Source: Moringa oleifera
Lineage: Eukaryota > Streptophyta > Magnoliopsida > Brassicales > Moringaceae
Assembly (NCBI GenBank): GCA_021397835.1
Contig: JAJFZO010000609.1
Span: 11,534,001 to 11,598,000 of the forward strand
Reading direction: 5' to 3'
DNA length: 64,000 bases
This document shows positions 23,071-34,560 of the stretch, one piece after another (the first letter of the stretch is position 1; each line of letters starts with the position of its first letter). The translations under genes were made by a program, and so were the position numbers. The notes beneath the pieces were generated by a model. That model did not search any database. It saw only the letters and a list, made by a program, of their open reading frames with translations, and had not been told where the DNA came from.

Positions 23071-26000
23071 AAGGCACTACCAGATGTAGCAAAGACAATC
23101 CCTGCTTGTCATGGTAATTTGCATCCACACCCTGCCAAAGTTACAATGTTTAATCTCAACCTCATTTAACTAACTTTAGTTCCATGCTAGCTGGCTGGCT
23201 AAATGACGAATACCTCACGAATCTTAATCCCAACATAACAAAGCTTACTATCATCTTCAAGTTAAATTAAAAACAAGATGGTATATACCTCACTCAATAG
23301 CTTCTTAACGCCAGCAACATCACCATTCTTTATGGCTTCCCTTAGACCCTACGCACACGCATGCAATTCAAGGATACCAGCATGAATAAATTATGCCCAA
23401 TCAAGCAATGTTTCTTCAAAGTTTGATGTCTTAAGACCATTTTAAGTAAAGTGTGTAGATTCATACCTCCCCATTGACTTCATAATTCATTTGAGGTTTA
23501 TCCACAGCACAGTTAGTCACTTGACCTGGATTGAAAACGGAACTGCAAATTTGCACAGGTTAATCACCAACTGTTTAATGCCAAGTTCGAAAACCAACTT
23601 CAAGCCAAAACAAAAGAAGACATAGCTAAAAGATTACCAAATATGGCGTGCCAAAGAATACAAGTTAAATAGAGGAATAAAACAAACCTAATGCAAAGGT
23701 GGACAACAATAAGACTGGATAAGGATTAAACATCATGCGGAAATCACTCATCCATGCAGACGGATATAAAATGGGTGATGAGTCCTAGTTGGCTAGAAAT
23801 CTAATGCCAGTTTAGCAGAATAATTCCCTGCACTAGTTGATGAAATCCAAGATCCACTATGCCAAAGCAAAATACTTGCCTCCATCAGCTAAACTTCAAT
23901 TAAAAAATTTCATTTGGGGACTGTAGAAACCAAGAAACTTTTATCATGAAAGATGGAAATTTGTTTAAATCTCATTACTTGATCCTTACAGTAGCCATAG
24001 AGATATATATTCTGTGAATAAAATTTACAGTTCTACTTTCGGATTGCTTCTAAGAGAATTAGTTAGTAGAACTATTTTTAATCAGAACTTACTTGAAACT
24101 TTAAAGGCATGAGATGAATAAGATGATGGGTGGCCTTGAAATATGCAAGTCTTATAATGTCTAAAGCTGATTTTGCGAGTAACCTCAGTTTCACAGAACA
24201 ATATATGGAGCCAAAGAGCTAAAGCTGATGTCTCCACAAGAAAGACAACATGTGTCCAAAGTAGATCACGCCAGTTAAAGAGGCAGATATTATTCTGCTA
24301 CGCGCTAAACCTGATGATACAGTAAAATCACCTGAACTCAACAAAGGTTTCCATAAAGGCATGCTGAATCATAACAACATGGGTCAGAAACATTGGCCTC
24401 CAATACTCTAAACCATTTCATGTTTGCTAAGGCAATCTGCTTATGGCTAATATATGCAAATAGTCTAAAATCATCTATTGTGTCAAGAGGAATAAAAATT
24501 ATACTTACGAAAGATCATTATATAGATTTTCTTAAAATCAACCGTTATGTCAGAAAGAATAGAGATTGAATATCAAAACCAATTTAGATAACTTGCCTTG
24601 GTTTGCTGTTTGAAGTGGAAGCTCTATTTTTTGCCGTGGTGTCTGCCCTTTTTGGTTTTGGATTAGACTGATACGTAAATGCAGAAGCGGTTGTCTGTCT
24701 CAAAAATATTTGAATCTCAGTGAGCATGGAACATGAAGGAGCTGCATCCAGAGCTAGTGAAGAACTCATACCTGCATGGGAACTGCAGCCGCAGATGGGA
24801 CTGGAGCTTCACAAATACAGAGAGGCATACCACACTTGCATTCTGAAATGGCTACAGCAGTGTGATGCTCTGCAGTTGGTTGTGCTTTTGTTCCTACATC
24901 TACACCAATGTCTAATCTAGAGACTTCATTTGTTACCAAATCAACTTTATCCAAAGAAGCCCGTGGATCAGCCCTCACAGATCTGTGAAAGAAACAATTA
25001 AATGACAAACTAGTTTCGGAAAAGAGCAAAAGTTCTACTGAGACTAGAAGTGAAGAAAAAAAGGGGAAAAAAAAAAAGAAAACAGAGAATAAGTTTCTCC
25101 AGAGGCCTTGCCTACAAGAAAGCGGCAATTGTCCAGTTACCAACCAAGAACAGAAGATAAAAGAAATATAATACAAGAAGGCTGCTTGTATTATAGTTGG
25201 ATACTGTCAGGAGTAACAGAACCCTCAGTTGAGATGCATGCTTTGATATTCTCATAATATGTAAGTAAAGAGAGCAACAAGAGAAAATCAGATTGGCAAA
25301 GTCCATTAATTATTGACAGGTTCTCTAGCTTAACTTGTTACTGTAGCCGGAGCACCCCCAGCTATGGTTCCTTTCTTGATCCTACTAAACATTAATATTA
25401 CATCTAAGAGAAAAGCACATGAGATGTCATGATCTCCAATTGTAAATACCAAAGAAATATTGAAGAACGAGACAAGACGTGATTATAAGAACTGCAAGAA
25501 ATTCTATGCGAATAGAGGGAATTCTAACCCTTCTCAACTTACAATGTATATGTATCAGTTCCTTAGCCAATTTGAATGGCATTCAATATTTGATTCAAAT
25601 GTTAAAAATGGAGAAAACAAAAAGAATAAAGGTCCAGTAACAATTCTATTGGGAGATATTTACCGAGAGGAGTCATTAAAACAATCAGCACAAACTCTAA
25701 CAGGTGAGAGAATGCCAAACTGTGGCAATTCCTGTGTTTTTGCATAGAAAAGAAAGCATATAATTGATTAGTCAAAGTCCATCCAACAGAATAATTGCAA
25801 CAAGGGCACAAAATTTTAAACCCAAAATTGATGAAAGTAAACATAAAGTTCAAACCATTTGATTTGATGAATGTTCATGGCACAATGTCCTCCCACAACA
25901 TCGGCAATGATGCTGCAAAGAGGGTAAACATAAAAGAGCAAATATCAACATTAATATGACCATTATCGAAAAAGAGAAAAAGATCAATAGGTAAATCTAG

Positions 26001-26751
26001 GAGAAACATCACAGTGCAAATATAAAGTTCTTCAATGTTTTGTTTACCCAAATGAATGAAACTTTGTGATACACAACTCCAAATGATACTACCCTAACCT
26101 CATCCGTACCAAACTCATTAGCCTTTTGGGCTTACCTTTCTGGATTTGCATACAATAGTTTATAACCTCTACTAAGCACACACAAATTGACTTGCCCAAA
26201 ACAGAAACCCAACAGCTCAGTCAAATGATTCTTAAATTGCGCATCTCTCACTGACCAATTGATTGATGATCAGGGATAACAAGAAGCAAATGACTAACGA
26301 CCACTAGCGAGTTTATGGCTCAGGCACTTAAGCCTCTGGAACTCCTACATGACTAGATCCCTATCGAACAATTCAGATCAATAACGAGAGGTAAATCAAC
26401 TAAAATTAGTCTGATCACCAACAGACACTGCACAAATCAGCTGATAAGTTACTAGCTGGAGACCGGTGACTCGAGCTCAATGACGCAAAATCCACAAATT
26501 CATACCATATAATGTGAAAAATCGGCTTCAGCCTATATGTCACGATTGAATTTTTGTCGATGATAAAGAAAACCAAATAAAAAGAAACAAGGCATCTTCA
26601 AGGAATGAAATGATCTCATAATCGCGCACAAACGAATCCTATAGTTTACGAAAGTAAATTAGAAAAGTACGCGTCTCCTGAAAGTGTTGAAGCTGCATTT
26701 GCAAACGTCACAACGAGCTGCTTCCTGAAAAGGCGGAGGCTCTAATGACAT
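22290..26751 (-). CDS. FYVE zinc finger plus ankyrin repeat protein
   Basis: Exons: 26751-26671, 25912-25856, 25731-25664, 24982-24772, 24694-24597, 23542-23467, 23348-23289, 23131-23081, 22954-22876, 22387-22290, joining to 292 residues. The N-terminus is a FYVE-like zinc finger (residues 14-64): C14xxC17, the basic RRRHHCRCCG (25-34), C38xxH41 and RVC (58-60) with C60xxC63. FYVE domains bind PI3P on endosomes. The usual N-terminal WxxD is not present and the sixth ligand is His. The C-terminus (about 198-283) holds about three ankyrin repeats, including GLSLLHLAALFNQ and GETPLDCA, for protein binding. The middle region is low complexity. The intron after the exon ending at 24597 uses a GC donor. 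It is likely an endosomal adaptor; I cannot name an Arabidopsis counterpart with certainty. Confidence 0.9.
23029..23067. repeat. (GA)n microsatellite, about 19 units
   Basis: An uninterrupted GA run in the intron 22955-23080 of the FYVE-ankyrin gene, beginning 13 bp past the donor of the exon 23081-23131. It is CT-rich in the transcript. Likely length-variable. Confidence 0.95.
24595..24596 (-). other. GC (non-GT) splice donor
   Basis: The exon ends at 24597 with CCAAG and the intron begins GCAAGT, the classic GC-AG donor context. The exon phase needs this junction (AG|T, acceptor at 23543|23542). Using the nearby GT four bases later would shift the frame to an early stop. Confidence 0.85.
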
Positions 26752-27469
26752 TTTTTCGAGCTCTGCCAAGGATCAACAATGGAGGTTGTTTTCTTCTCTG
26801 TGTTTTTTCTTTCTTCTATTATTATTATTTTTAATTTTTACAAAATGCAAGCCCCGGACCTTATCAGGGAATGTATTAATGATCCGAATTCTCTCCTAAT
26901 CAAACAGACCGATTATAAACGGGTAACTTCCCGACCCGCCACGTCAATTTATTTAAAATTCTCAGATATTGTCATTTTCTTTTTTAATTACTTCCAAATC
27001 ATGAAATTCTCGGTAGCCTTGTGGCTCCTTGGCTAAGAGTTGATTTCCTTAAAAAAAAATTAAAAATTAAAATTAAAAATAAAAAATTTCCCATAAGAAG
27101 CCAAAAGCCAGTTCTGCAATAACCATGGATACTAGATATATTATTTATTTTATATAAAAAATTTTGATGAGAAGAAAGCTCAGCTCTGTAGTGGATCGAC
27201 ACGTGGAAAGATCCCTTGGTCCTGATGAGCCAGTAACAGAACCGATAGTCTGATAAAATCCTGTCCGTTGAATTAAAGCACGTTTTGGTGGCCTGCTAAA
27301 TGAGGTCCACGGGAGGCAAAAGAGCCAGGCCAAACTTCTGCTTGCAAGGAAAGGGAAGAACAGATAGAGAATAATTAAAACAGATTGAGAATAAGTCTCT
27401 GTTTCTCGTTTATTATTATTTTCCTCTCCCTGTTTTTGTGTGTTTTTGTGGTTGCAGTTCAATTTAGCC
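26752..27469. other. Shared upstream region of the FYVE-ankyrin and JAZ genes
   Basis: The two genes are divergent with only 718 bp between their ATGs. This stretch must hold both leaders and promoters. The sequence is T/A-rich near 26.8-27.1 kb and carries a G-box at 27200. No gene seen. Confidence 0.7.
27200..27205. promoter_or_regulatory. G-box (CACGTG), candidate MYC2 site for the JAZ gene
   Basis: CACGTG followed by GAAAG, 265 bp before the JAZ start codon. In Arabidopsis, JAZ genes are induced by jasmonate through MYC2 binding to G-boxes in their promoters, a negative feedback loop. The assignment here is inferred from motif and position. The palindrome could also serve the divergent gene. 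Confidence 0.55.
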
Positions 27470-30400
27470 ATGGAAGCTGTGTGTGACTCTGCCGAGGAGG
27501 TGAAGCCAAAAGCTGCCGTGAAGGGAGAAGGGAGGAAGGAGCTGAAATCTACTCCAAATGGAGATGGTAATGAGGAGAAGAGCGAGGGACAGGAGGCGCA
27601 AGACGACGCCGTGAAGTGGCCAGAAGTTGGATCTGTTGATGTCTCGGCAGAGAAATTACTCCTCAAGGATGCGCTTCCAGCTGGTAACCTTTGCACAACC
27701 ACTGACAACAACAACACCAGGTATGTACATGTTTTCTTATTTGTTCCTCTTTTTTTTTTCTTCACATATTAAACTTCTTTGACAGTAAAGAGAAAAGGAA
27801 AGGAGAAACAGCATATCCAGATCTGAGATATAATTCTAAATGATCCTTGTTGTTGTATCATTGTCTTTGGTTGTATTTCTTAAAAGATAAACAAATTGCA
27901 AATCCCAGAGACAGGAATATGTGACTGAGTAGAATGGTTTTACCATAATTAAAGAATAAAGGACAAAGGAAAAGTAGATAACTACGAGCTTGTTATGAGT
28001 TTAATGGAACCAAAATGCTACCTTGTTTAGTATTTCGGTTTCCCTTTACTTATACAAAATTTAAGCCTGTCTTTTGGGCACGGGTAGCTGAATTTACAAG
28101 GACAAATTTTGTCAAAGTCTTAAGTTAAATTCTCCCCATCCAGAATCATTGAAAAAAAAAAAAAGTAAAATTGAATATCTTGGGCTCTTCATCATAGTTC
28201 TAGAGATACATTGAAAGCTAGGATTTGTTTATTATCTTAATTGTCCAAATCCATCATCCAATAATATATGGTATCAGCAAATTATGCATGGACAAATTTT
28301 AAGGAAAGTTATTCAATACTCGTGGGGTATGGCACTTGCTTGCATAGATATAGGTTGCGCATGAAGAGATACCCACACGTTTGAAAGGTTTAAATAACAT
28401 TTGAGTAATGCTGGAGCACAGAAACATCTTCCAATGTTTTATAAACTGGGGTACTGACCGAAAGAAAAAGAAAAGAATTACTAGGTTTTTATAGTTTGCT
28501 TTGCTCTCAGTTCTTACTGCTAATATATTAGCCCTTAACCAAGGCACTTTGACTCATGGCTCGTAAAGATTAACTTAATGGCATACATTGGATGTTTTGA
28601 GTTCATAATCTAGTTTTATTCTTAACATGGGGCTTCTGATTACTGTGAAATGCTTTAATTTTTAAGATAAGTTTTATGTGCTTGGGAGCTTGCAGTGGTT
28701 AGGTAAATTACCAGAAGGCTTATTTAATTCCCAAATGATCCAATTTTTCTTGCCTTGCTAGGCTCCATTAGGTTTAGAGGCTTGCTAGGATATGCTAGCT
28801 CATGATGCAGTGCTCATTTTCACATGGGCATGGGCTTACTATTATCTGTTGTAGGGTGAAGTTATGAACCAATACTTTTGTGTTGTACATGTGGGCCTCT
28901 CTTTTTGAAGTTATATATTTTACTTTGTTCTGCCATGTGATTTGATCTTCTTTCTAAAGTGTGTGAGAGTGCATTTGGCAGTTAAAGACATGTTTGATTG
29001 AATAGGTGCAAAATTAGCTGATTATTTTTCAAGGGCAGTGGTGACATAGTATTGATAATAGTATGGCCAGTAATGATAATTTTATTGCAGAGCTTAGTTT
29101 TTCCTCCAATTCTAATCCAAGCGTCCAAATATCTGGAATAGTTTGCTAACCTAATATATATTATTAGATAAGTATCCTAAAGCCCCACCTGTGGGAGCAT
29201 TAAAAAGCTCACAGTTCTTACCTATTTAATCTCTCTCCCTCTCTCTACTTTTCTGTGAAGTGAGGTGGGGGGTTTAAACATTAATATTGGTTAATATTGG
29301 TAGGTATTTGATATTTGATTTTATAACTGCACAAGAGAGTTAAGAGACTACTGTAATTGTGCTTGGCTGAATTCTTGAGCAAGTTGGTGGTTGGTTAGAA
29401 ACCTGGGGGTTTGCTTGTCTTCTCATGAGTTCTTGACTACTGTGTAACTGAAGATGCTGGATGTGTTGAAGTGGACTTACTTTTATATAACTGGAGTTAG
29501 TCAGGTTCTGAGGATTTCAGAGTTTCATTGTTAAGGTCTAGCTTGTGATTCTGGAATTTGAGACGTCGATATATGATGTCTGATTGTCTGGGTAGCCACA
29601 AACTAAGAAATTGTTTTAGCCATGAAATGGCTGGGTTTCAATTACTTGGAAGGACACCTATCCAACCAAATAAGGTCATCCATTTAATACATGGAATAAT
29701 AAAAAAAGCCAGCCAACTTACCGTACTTTTCCTTGCAGTATGTTCTTGTATAGCTTTCTTCCTTTGATTAGTTGTCCAGTTATCAACTTTTCATATTCTG
29801 GTTTACCTATCATCCCAAATGTTTGGATTTTGTTCTTCATTGCCTCTTGCTCATCCTTGCCCTCTGGCAAGGAATGTGTGCATGGTTTGTACATAGGTTA
29901 TTTTATTTATTTATTTTAAGTCAAAATATGATTACTCTCCTACCACATACTAATCTCAACTCTTATTTCCTGGTGAGTTTCTTTTGGTTAATTTATGTGC
30001 TATGTGTCATTATTCTCTTCTTAAAATGGGAAAAGAGGTTTAAATGTTGCATATATCTCAAGCTGTCACACTAATTATTATTCTTCTTGTTTTTCTGATG
30101 AAGGCCCATGACAATGCCATTGTCTGCACTAAATTCTCCAAAGACCTATCCAGCCCAGCTCACCATCTTCTATGGTGGAACTGTTAATGTATTTGATGCA
30201 GTTCCTGTCGAAAAGGTGGGCTTTTGCTGAACTTTGAATCCATTTGTGGTTGATTTGTTTATTCTGTAGAATGAAAATGGGTTCCAACTCATTGCTGTTA
30301 TTCATGTCATTAGGCTCATGAGATTATGCTTCTTGCTGCCACCGCCGCTGCTGTAACTGCTACCAACTCTGCTGAGATGAATAATGTTGGTACTGATTGT

Positions 30401-31179
30401 CCAGCACCTGTACCATTTCTTAAAAGGTCTCCTTCTCTGCAAAGCACCACTGCTGCTTTAGCTTCACCAAGAGCACAGCTGTATCCTATTCAGAGAAATT
30501 CCTTTTGCAAACTGCAAGCTGGTAATTGTTGGGTTACTTCACTGAAACACTGCTAACAATAAATGAGAATTCTTCTTTTTTCTGGTTTGTGCTGCATCAT
30601 CTGACATAGCTTCATTACTACCGCCATAACTCTTTGTTGGCTCAGAATTACCAATTGCAAGGAGACAGTCCCTTCAGCGATTCTTGGAAAAAAGACGAGA
30701 CAGGTATCCCCATTCATATTGCTTCAAAATGACTCACAGTTCTGTTTCCCTTCCGCAAACTAGGGTCCTATCATCTTTTTCTTCTTCACTTGCTGTCTTT
30801 GAATCAAGAAAATTCCGTGATTCGATGATATATCAACCCATCTATTGACAATGATAATTAAGCTGAGTAATAACTTAGCTTGTATTAGGAGATTATATTT
30901 TGCCAACTAATTTGTTATCTCTGGGAATTTTTCTTTTTATGTAATGGTAGATCTAGAAAACTTGTCAAAGATTGTCTGACAGAATAATGTGACGACCCAT
31001 TGCATTACCGTTTTGACCCATGCAGGTTGGTGAGCAAGAACCCATACCCACCCCCATCAGAGGCTAAGAAGAGTGAGGAAACTAAAGCCAATCTCCGCAC
31101 TGAAACTTCACTTGAGACAGGGTCATTGGACAACAGCCCCATGCCTCTAGAGGAATTTCATCCAAAGACTGTCTTTTGA
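27470..31179 (+). CDS. JAZ12: Jasmonate ZIM-domain repressor, TIFY3 (JAZ11/JAZ12) type
   Basis: Exons: 27470-27720, 30104-30215, 30314-30521, 30646-30703, 31026-31179, joining to 260 residues. JAZ proteins repress MYC transcription factors in the nucleus and are destroyed by SCF-COI1 when jasmonoyl-isoleucine binds. The TIFY (ZIM) motif TIFYGGTVNVFD starts at residue 104; it mediates dimerisation and NINJA binding. The Jas motif starts at 191 with ELPIARR, the canonical degron, then SLQRFLEKRRDR and a SKNPYP end. A PIQRNSFCK stretch before Jas and the overall order match JAZ11/12 as I remember them. There is no LxLxL EAR motif. The Jas motif is split between exons 4 and 5 at R210, the conserved Jas intron. 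JAZ11 and JAZ12 are paralogues, so the exact symbol is uncertain. Confidence 0.93.
27721..30103. other. JAZ intron 1, 2.4 kb
   Basis: Long first intron separating the N-terminal exon from the TIFY exon. T-rich, no coding or repeat element recognised. Confidence 0.75.
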
Positions 31180-32483
31180 ATCATGTACAACTCGTTCATC
31201 TGCCTAGATATTCCAAACTTTATTATGTCAATCCTAGATGCAAACTCTGTTCTGTTAATCTTGTAAAATTGTGAACTGCAGGTTGGATGTTTTACTTGCT
31301 TTTAGAATGAATTGGGTTAAACATGTGGATAATTTCTGTGTACCTGGCGGCCATGAAGATCCTTCCTTGTATCTGTATAGAAATCTTGTTCCCATGTTTG
31401 CCCCTGATCTTCAAAGGCAAGTGAAATGTTTGTAAAACCAGTGTCTAGTGGAAGCGTGTGCATTTCCAAACTACCATACTAAAACTGATTATCTTTCATT
31501 TACTAAACTTACGATGAAAGCTATTAGTTTGTGTGTAGCATGATTCTTATTATGATTCTTGTTTTGTATTTGTCCTTGGTAGCAGGCTCGTCATTCAGTA
31601 CTACTTAATAATGTTTTGCAGATGATAATTAAGGTGTCAAACTACTTTTTCTGTGCCTGGTGCTTTATGTCTATGCATGGCCCTGGACCGAATTTCCCAG
31701 TCCATTCGATAAGAACCAATGTCAGAATAATTTTGTCCTTCCCTTCTAGGCATTTCCACTATTTACTGTGTTAAACACACAATTTGAAACTGTCTGATTT
31801 CAGTTTCAAATGATGCAAGTTCTTAAATGAAAGGTTTCGTGCTTGAACATCATGTTAGTGATATGCCCCTCTACAAGTGTAAATCTCATTCTGTCTGTGG
31901 ATGCTAAGTCATCCATCTATGCCCTTTTCTTTATAGAAAATAATGTGACACCATGCCCTTTTCCATATAGAAAATAATGTGATACCATGATTCTGGCAAC
32001 AGATATGGGTTAAGCGCTTTCTTTCCATATTCCGCTGGATGTGAGAATGCCCGTTTTCAAAAAGCATTATTTACAAATATGGGCACCATGATTGCATTTT
32101 GGCAGGTAATACTAAGCCATATGAGTAAGATATCTGGAGTTAAGAAACATTTTCCAAGCTTAAAGGACTCTCTAGCCAATCAATTCGATCCACAAACCAA
32201 GCATATGGCAACATGCCGAAAGTACATTTTCAGCTTAGCTGATTCATGGTGATCCTTGAGCACTTTTTTGGGCACTAAAAGTCATTTCCTCTCTTTTGAA
32301 AATAACATCATACAGCAAGGCAGAAATCAAAAAGACAAAATCTATCCATGCACACAAAAGGATAGTCCACAGAGTTCAGACTTTTGAATCCCACACAGCA
32401 GAAGATTCACATCCTACAAGACTAAAATACCAAACATATAGGGTTGACTAAAAACTCACTTGCTAACACATTGCTGTGTAACT
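31180..32483. other. Convergent 3' region of the JAZ and FAX genes
   Basis: 1.3 kb between two facing stop codons, holding both 3' UTRs. It includes a 34-bp tandem duplication (31919-31986). No gene seen. Confidence 0.7.
31919..31986. repeat. 34-bp tandem duplication
   Basis: Two adjacent 34-bp copies starting atgccctttt and ending atgtgacacc or atgtgatacc, with about four differences. Downstream of the JAZ gene. Confidence 0.85.
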
Positions 32484-34560
32484 TCAGTGCAGACTGCGCA
32501 TGATGCCATGCAGGTAGCCCCCAGTCATCACAACGGACATGAAAGATACAACACCAGCTGGAAATACCTTCCGTGATCTCAGGAAACGGGAACCCATCAC
32601 TCCAGTGAGTGCAGCAGACAGAACTTGAGATTGAAATACAACGAAAGCAGTCAGGTTAAAATTTGTATTTGCAATGAAGCTGAGTAAAAACAAAAGGAAG
32701 GCCTCCTAACATCAAACACCTCATGTCAGGCCTGAGATTTATAGCAAGTGAGATGCCATTATGACATCACTGTCCAACCTATATTTGCATTTCAATCCAT
32801 CACAACAAAGCAATGTGAGTTTAGTGAGTTGAAAAACCACTTCTTGCTTTTTCAGAGCACATAGCAGTCTTGTCATCTCCTTATAAATTGCGTCTCATAA
32901 TTACTTGCAATAAGGAAGTCAGCTAAAACTTCATTCCGAACTTGAATTCTTTTGCCCCAGCTTACCAGTCCAAAGCAATTTCCTTGTTAAAGTTCTTCAA
33001 AATTAACAAAAGAAATGTACATAAGGATGTAAGATACAACTATTTCTTTAAGAGATTTAAGCTGTGAATTATATTGGTCCTCATATGACTAACTGACTAG
33101 AATTACTAGGATGCCTATTGTATGCTTTTCACTCTCTCTGTCCCCCTGCAGCATAATCTTTTGACTTAGGTATGAATAACATAACAAAAATATAGCAATC
33201 AGCATTGAGAGATTCATCAGTCCAATCCTTCGGTGCATCCCATAACCTTATAGACATGATAAGGTTGAAACATGAAAAGATTCCATGAGGAACTCATACT
33301 GCTTTTGTTAAAATGAAAACTAAGAAGCTTTTCTTACCAACACCAATGGTTGATGCAAGAACTGGTTTAGTGGGAAGCTCCATATAGACATAATACAACA
33401 TTGCAGCTGACACACCTCCTGCCAACAATGACTTCTGGCTGCCACTTTTCAAGTAGCCCATAAGACCTCCCACTGTCCCAAAAAAATGAACCAAAATTTA
33501 GATCGACTTCAAGCATCTTAACGCAAGTAAACTCCAATTAAATCAAGGTCTGGGCAACCACACAACACCGATGGATATATGACCATATTGAGGAGTTCAC
33601 CAATTGGTCAATACCTAAGCTACAAAAACCAAATTTCATCAACATCGACCTTTTGTCATCAAGGAGCCACTAAGATCCCCTCTTAAAATACAAATCATCA
33701 ATTATTGACACAATTGCCAAGTCTGGCATTCAAGCAAGGCTACAAACCAAATAAGGCAATCAGAGCCACTTAGCCCTATGATAAATTCCTATTTAATCAC
33801 TACCAGCTCTTCCTCTTCATCAGCTTAATTATTAACTTGGATCAACTGATCATGAAGTGCACTTGATCTACATGCAAAAAGAAACTTTGGTTCATCTCTC
33901 AATCCATATGATAGAATGCTTCAATCTCAAGATAAACATGCACTGACTTCTGAATCTACATTAAGGTTATCCCCATCCCAACATTTGCGTCAACAAAACA
34001 AAGAGTGTGCGCCTAAACAAATTGAGAAATGTAGATAAGTATTAATTAGGTATTTAACTTCCAAAAATAAATAAATAACAAAATGAACACATTGCAAAGA
34101 TCATCAGATTACCTCCCACAAGAGCAGCATAACCAAGAGTTAGCTTCTGTGACATAGACAAGGCCATCTTCCTTCTACTATCGTCCGACGGTTCTCCTCC
34201 TCCTTCGTTCTCGCTGCCACCTCCCCAACCGCCGTCTCCTCCTCCGCCGCCGCCGCCGCTCACGTCACCAAACTTATCACCGCCTCCTCCGATCTCTGGC
34301 TCGCGATCGACCCCTTCGTTTGCGGAGTCGCCAGCCTTTGTAGCAACAGTGGATGACTTAGAATCGGAGGATACTACTCTAGCAGCTATGAGCCCCCTGA
34401 AACTGCCCTGGCGATCGGAGGACACAGCAAGACTAGTATAGCTAATGGTTTTACAAGGTTGCAGTCGGAGGATCGAACAGACAGTCCCGCTTGGGAATCC
34501 GAGCTTGGGCTGCAAGTGAAGTAGGGAGGACTGCGATGCACCTAACGTCAACTCTGCCAT
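32484..34560 (-). CDS. FAX2: Plastid fatty acid exporter, TMEM14 family, FAX2-like
   Basis: Exons: 34560-34113, 33472-33338, 32623-32484, joining to 240 residues. FAX proteins sit in the plastid inner envelope and help export free fatty acids for lipid assembly at the ER. The N-terminus is Ser-rich and looks like a chloroplast transit peptide. Then comes an acidic Gly-rich linker (GGGGGGGDGGWGGG), typical of FAX2. The TMEM14 core starts at KMALSMSQKLTLGYAALVG and has about four hydrophobic helices with the repeated small-residue pattern GYLKSGSQKSLLAGG, ending GGYLHGIMRS. Length fits the family. Arabidopsis FAX2 (At3g43520, from memory) lies near the JAZ11 gene, agreeing with the context. FAX3 or another member is less likely. 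Confidence 0.9.

Noticed and set aside
27145..27765. 206-residue minus-strand frame over the JAZ promoter and exon 1
   Set aside because: Antisense shadow of JAZ exon 1, with Ser-rich translation and no family likeness.
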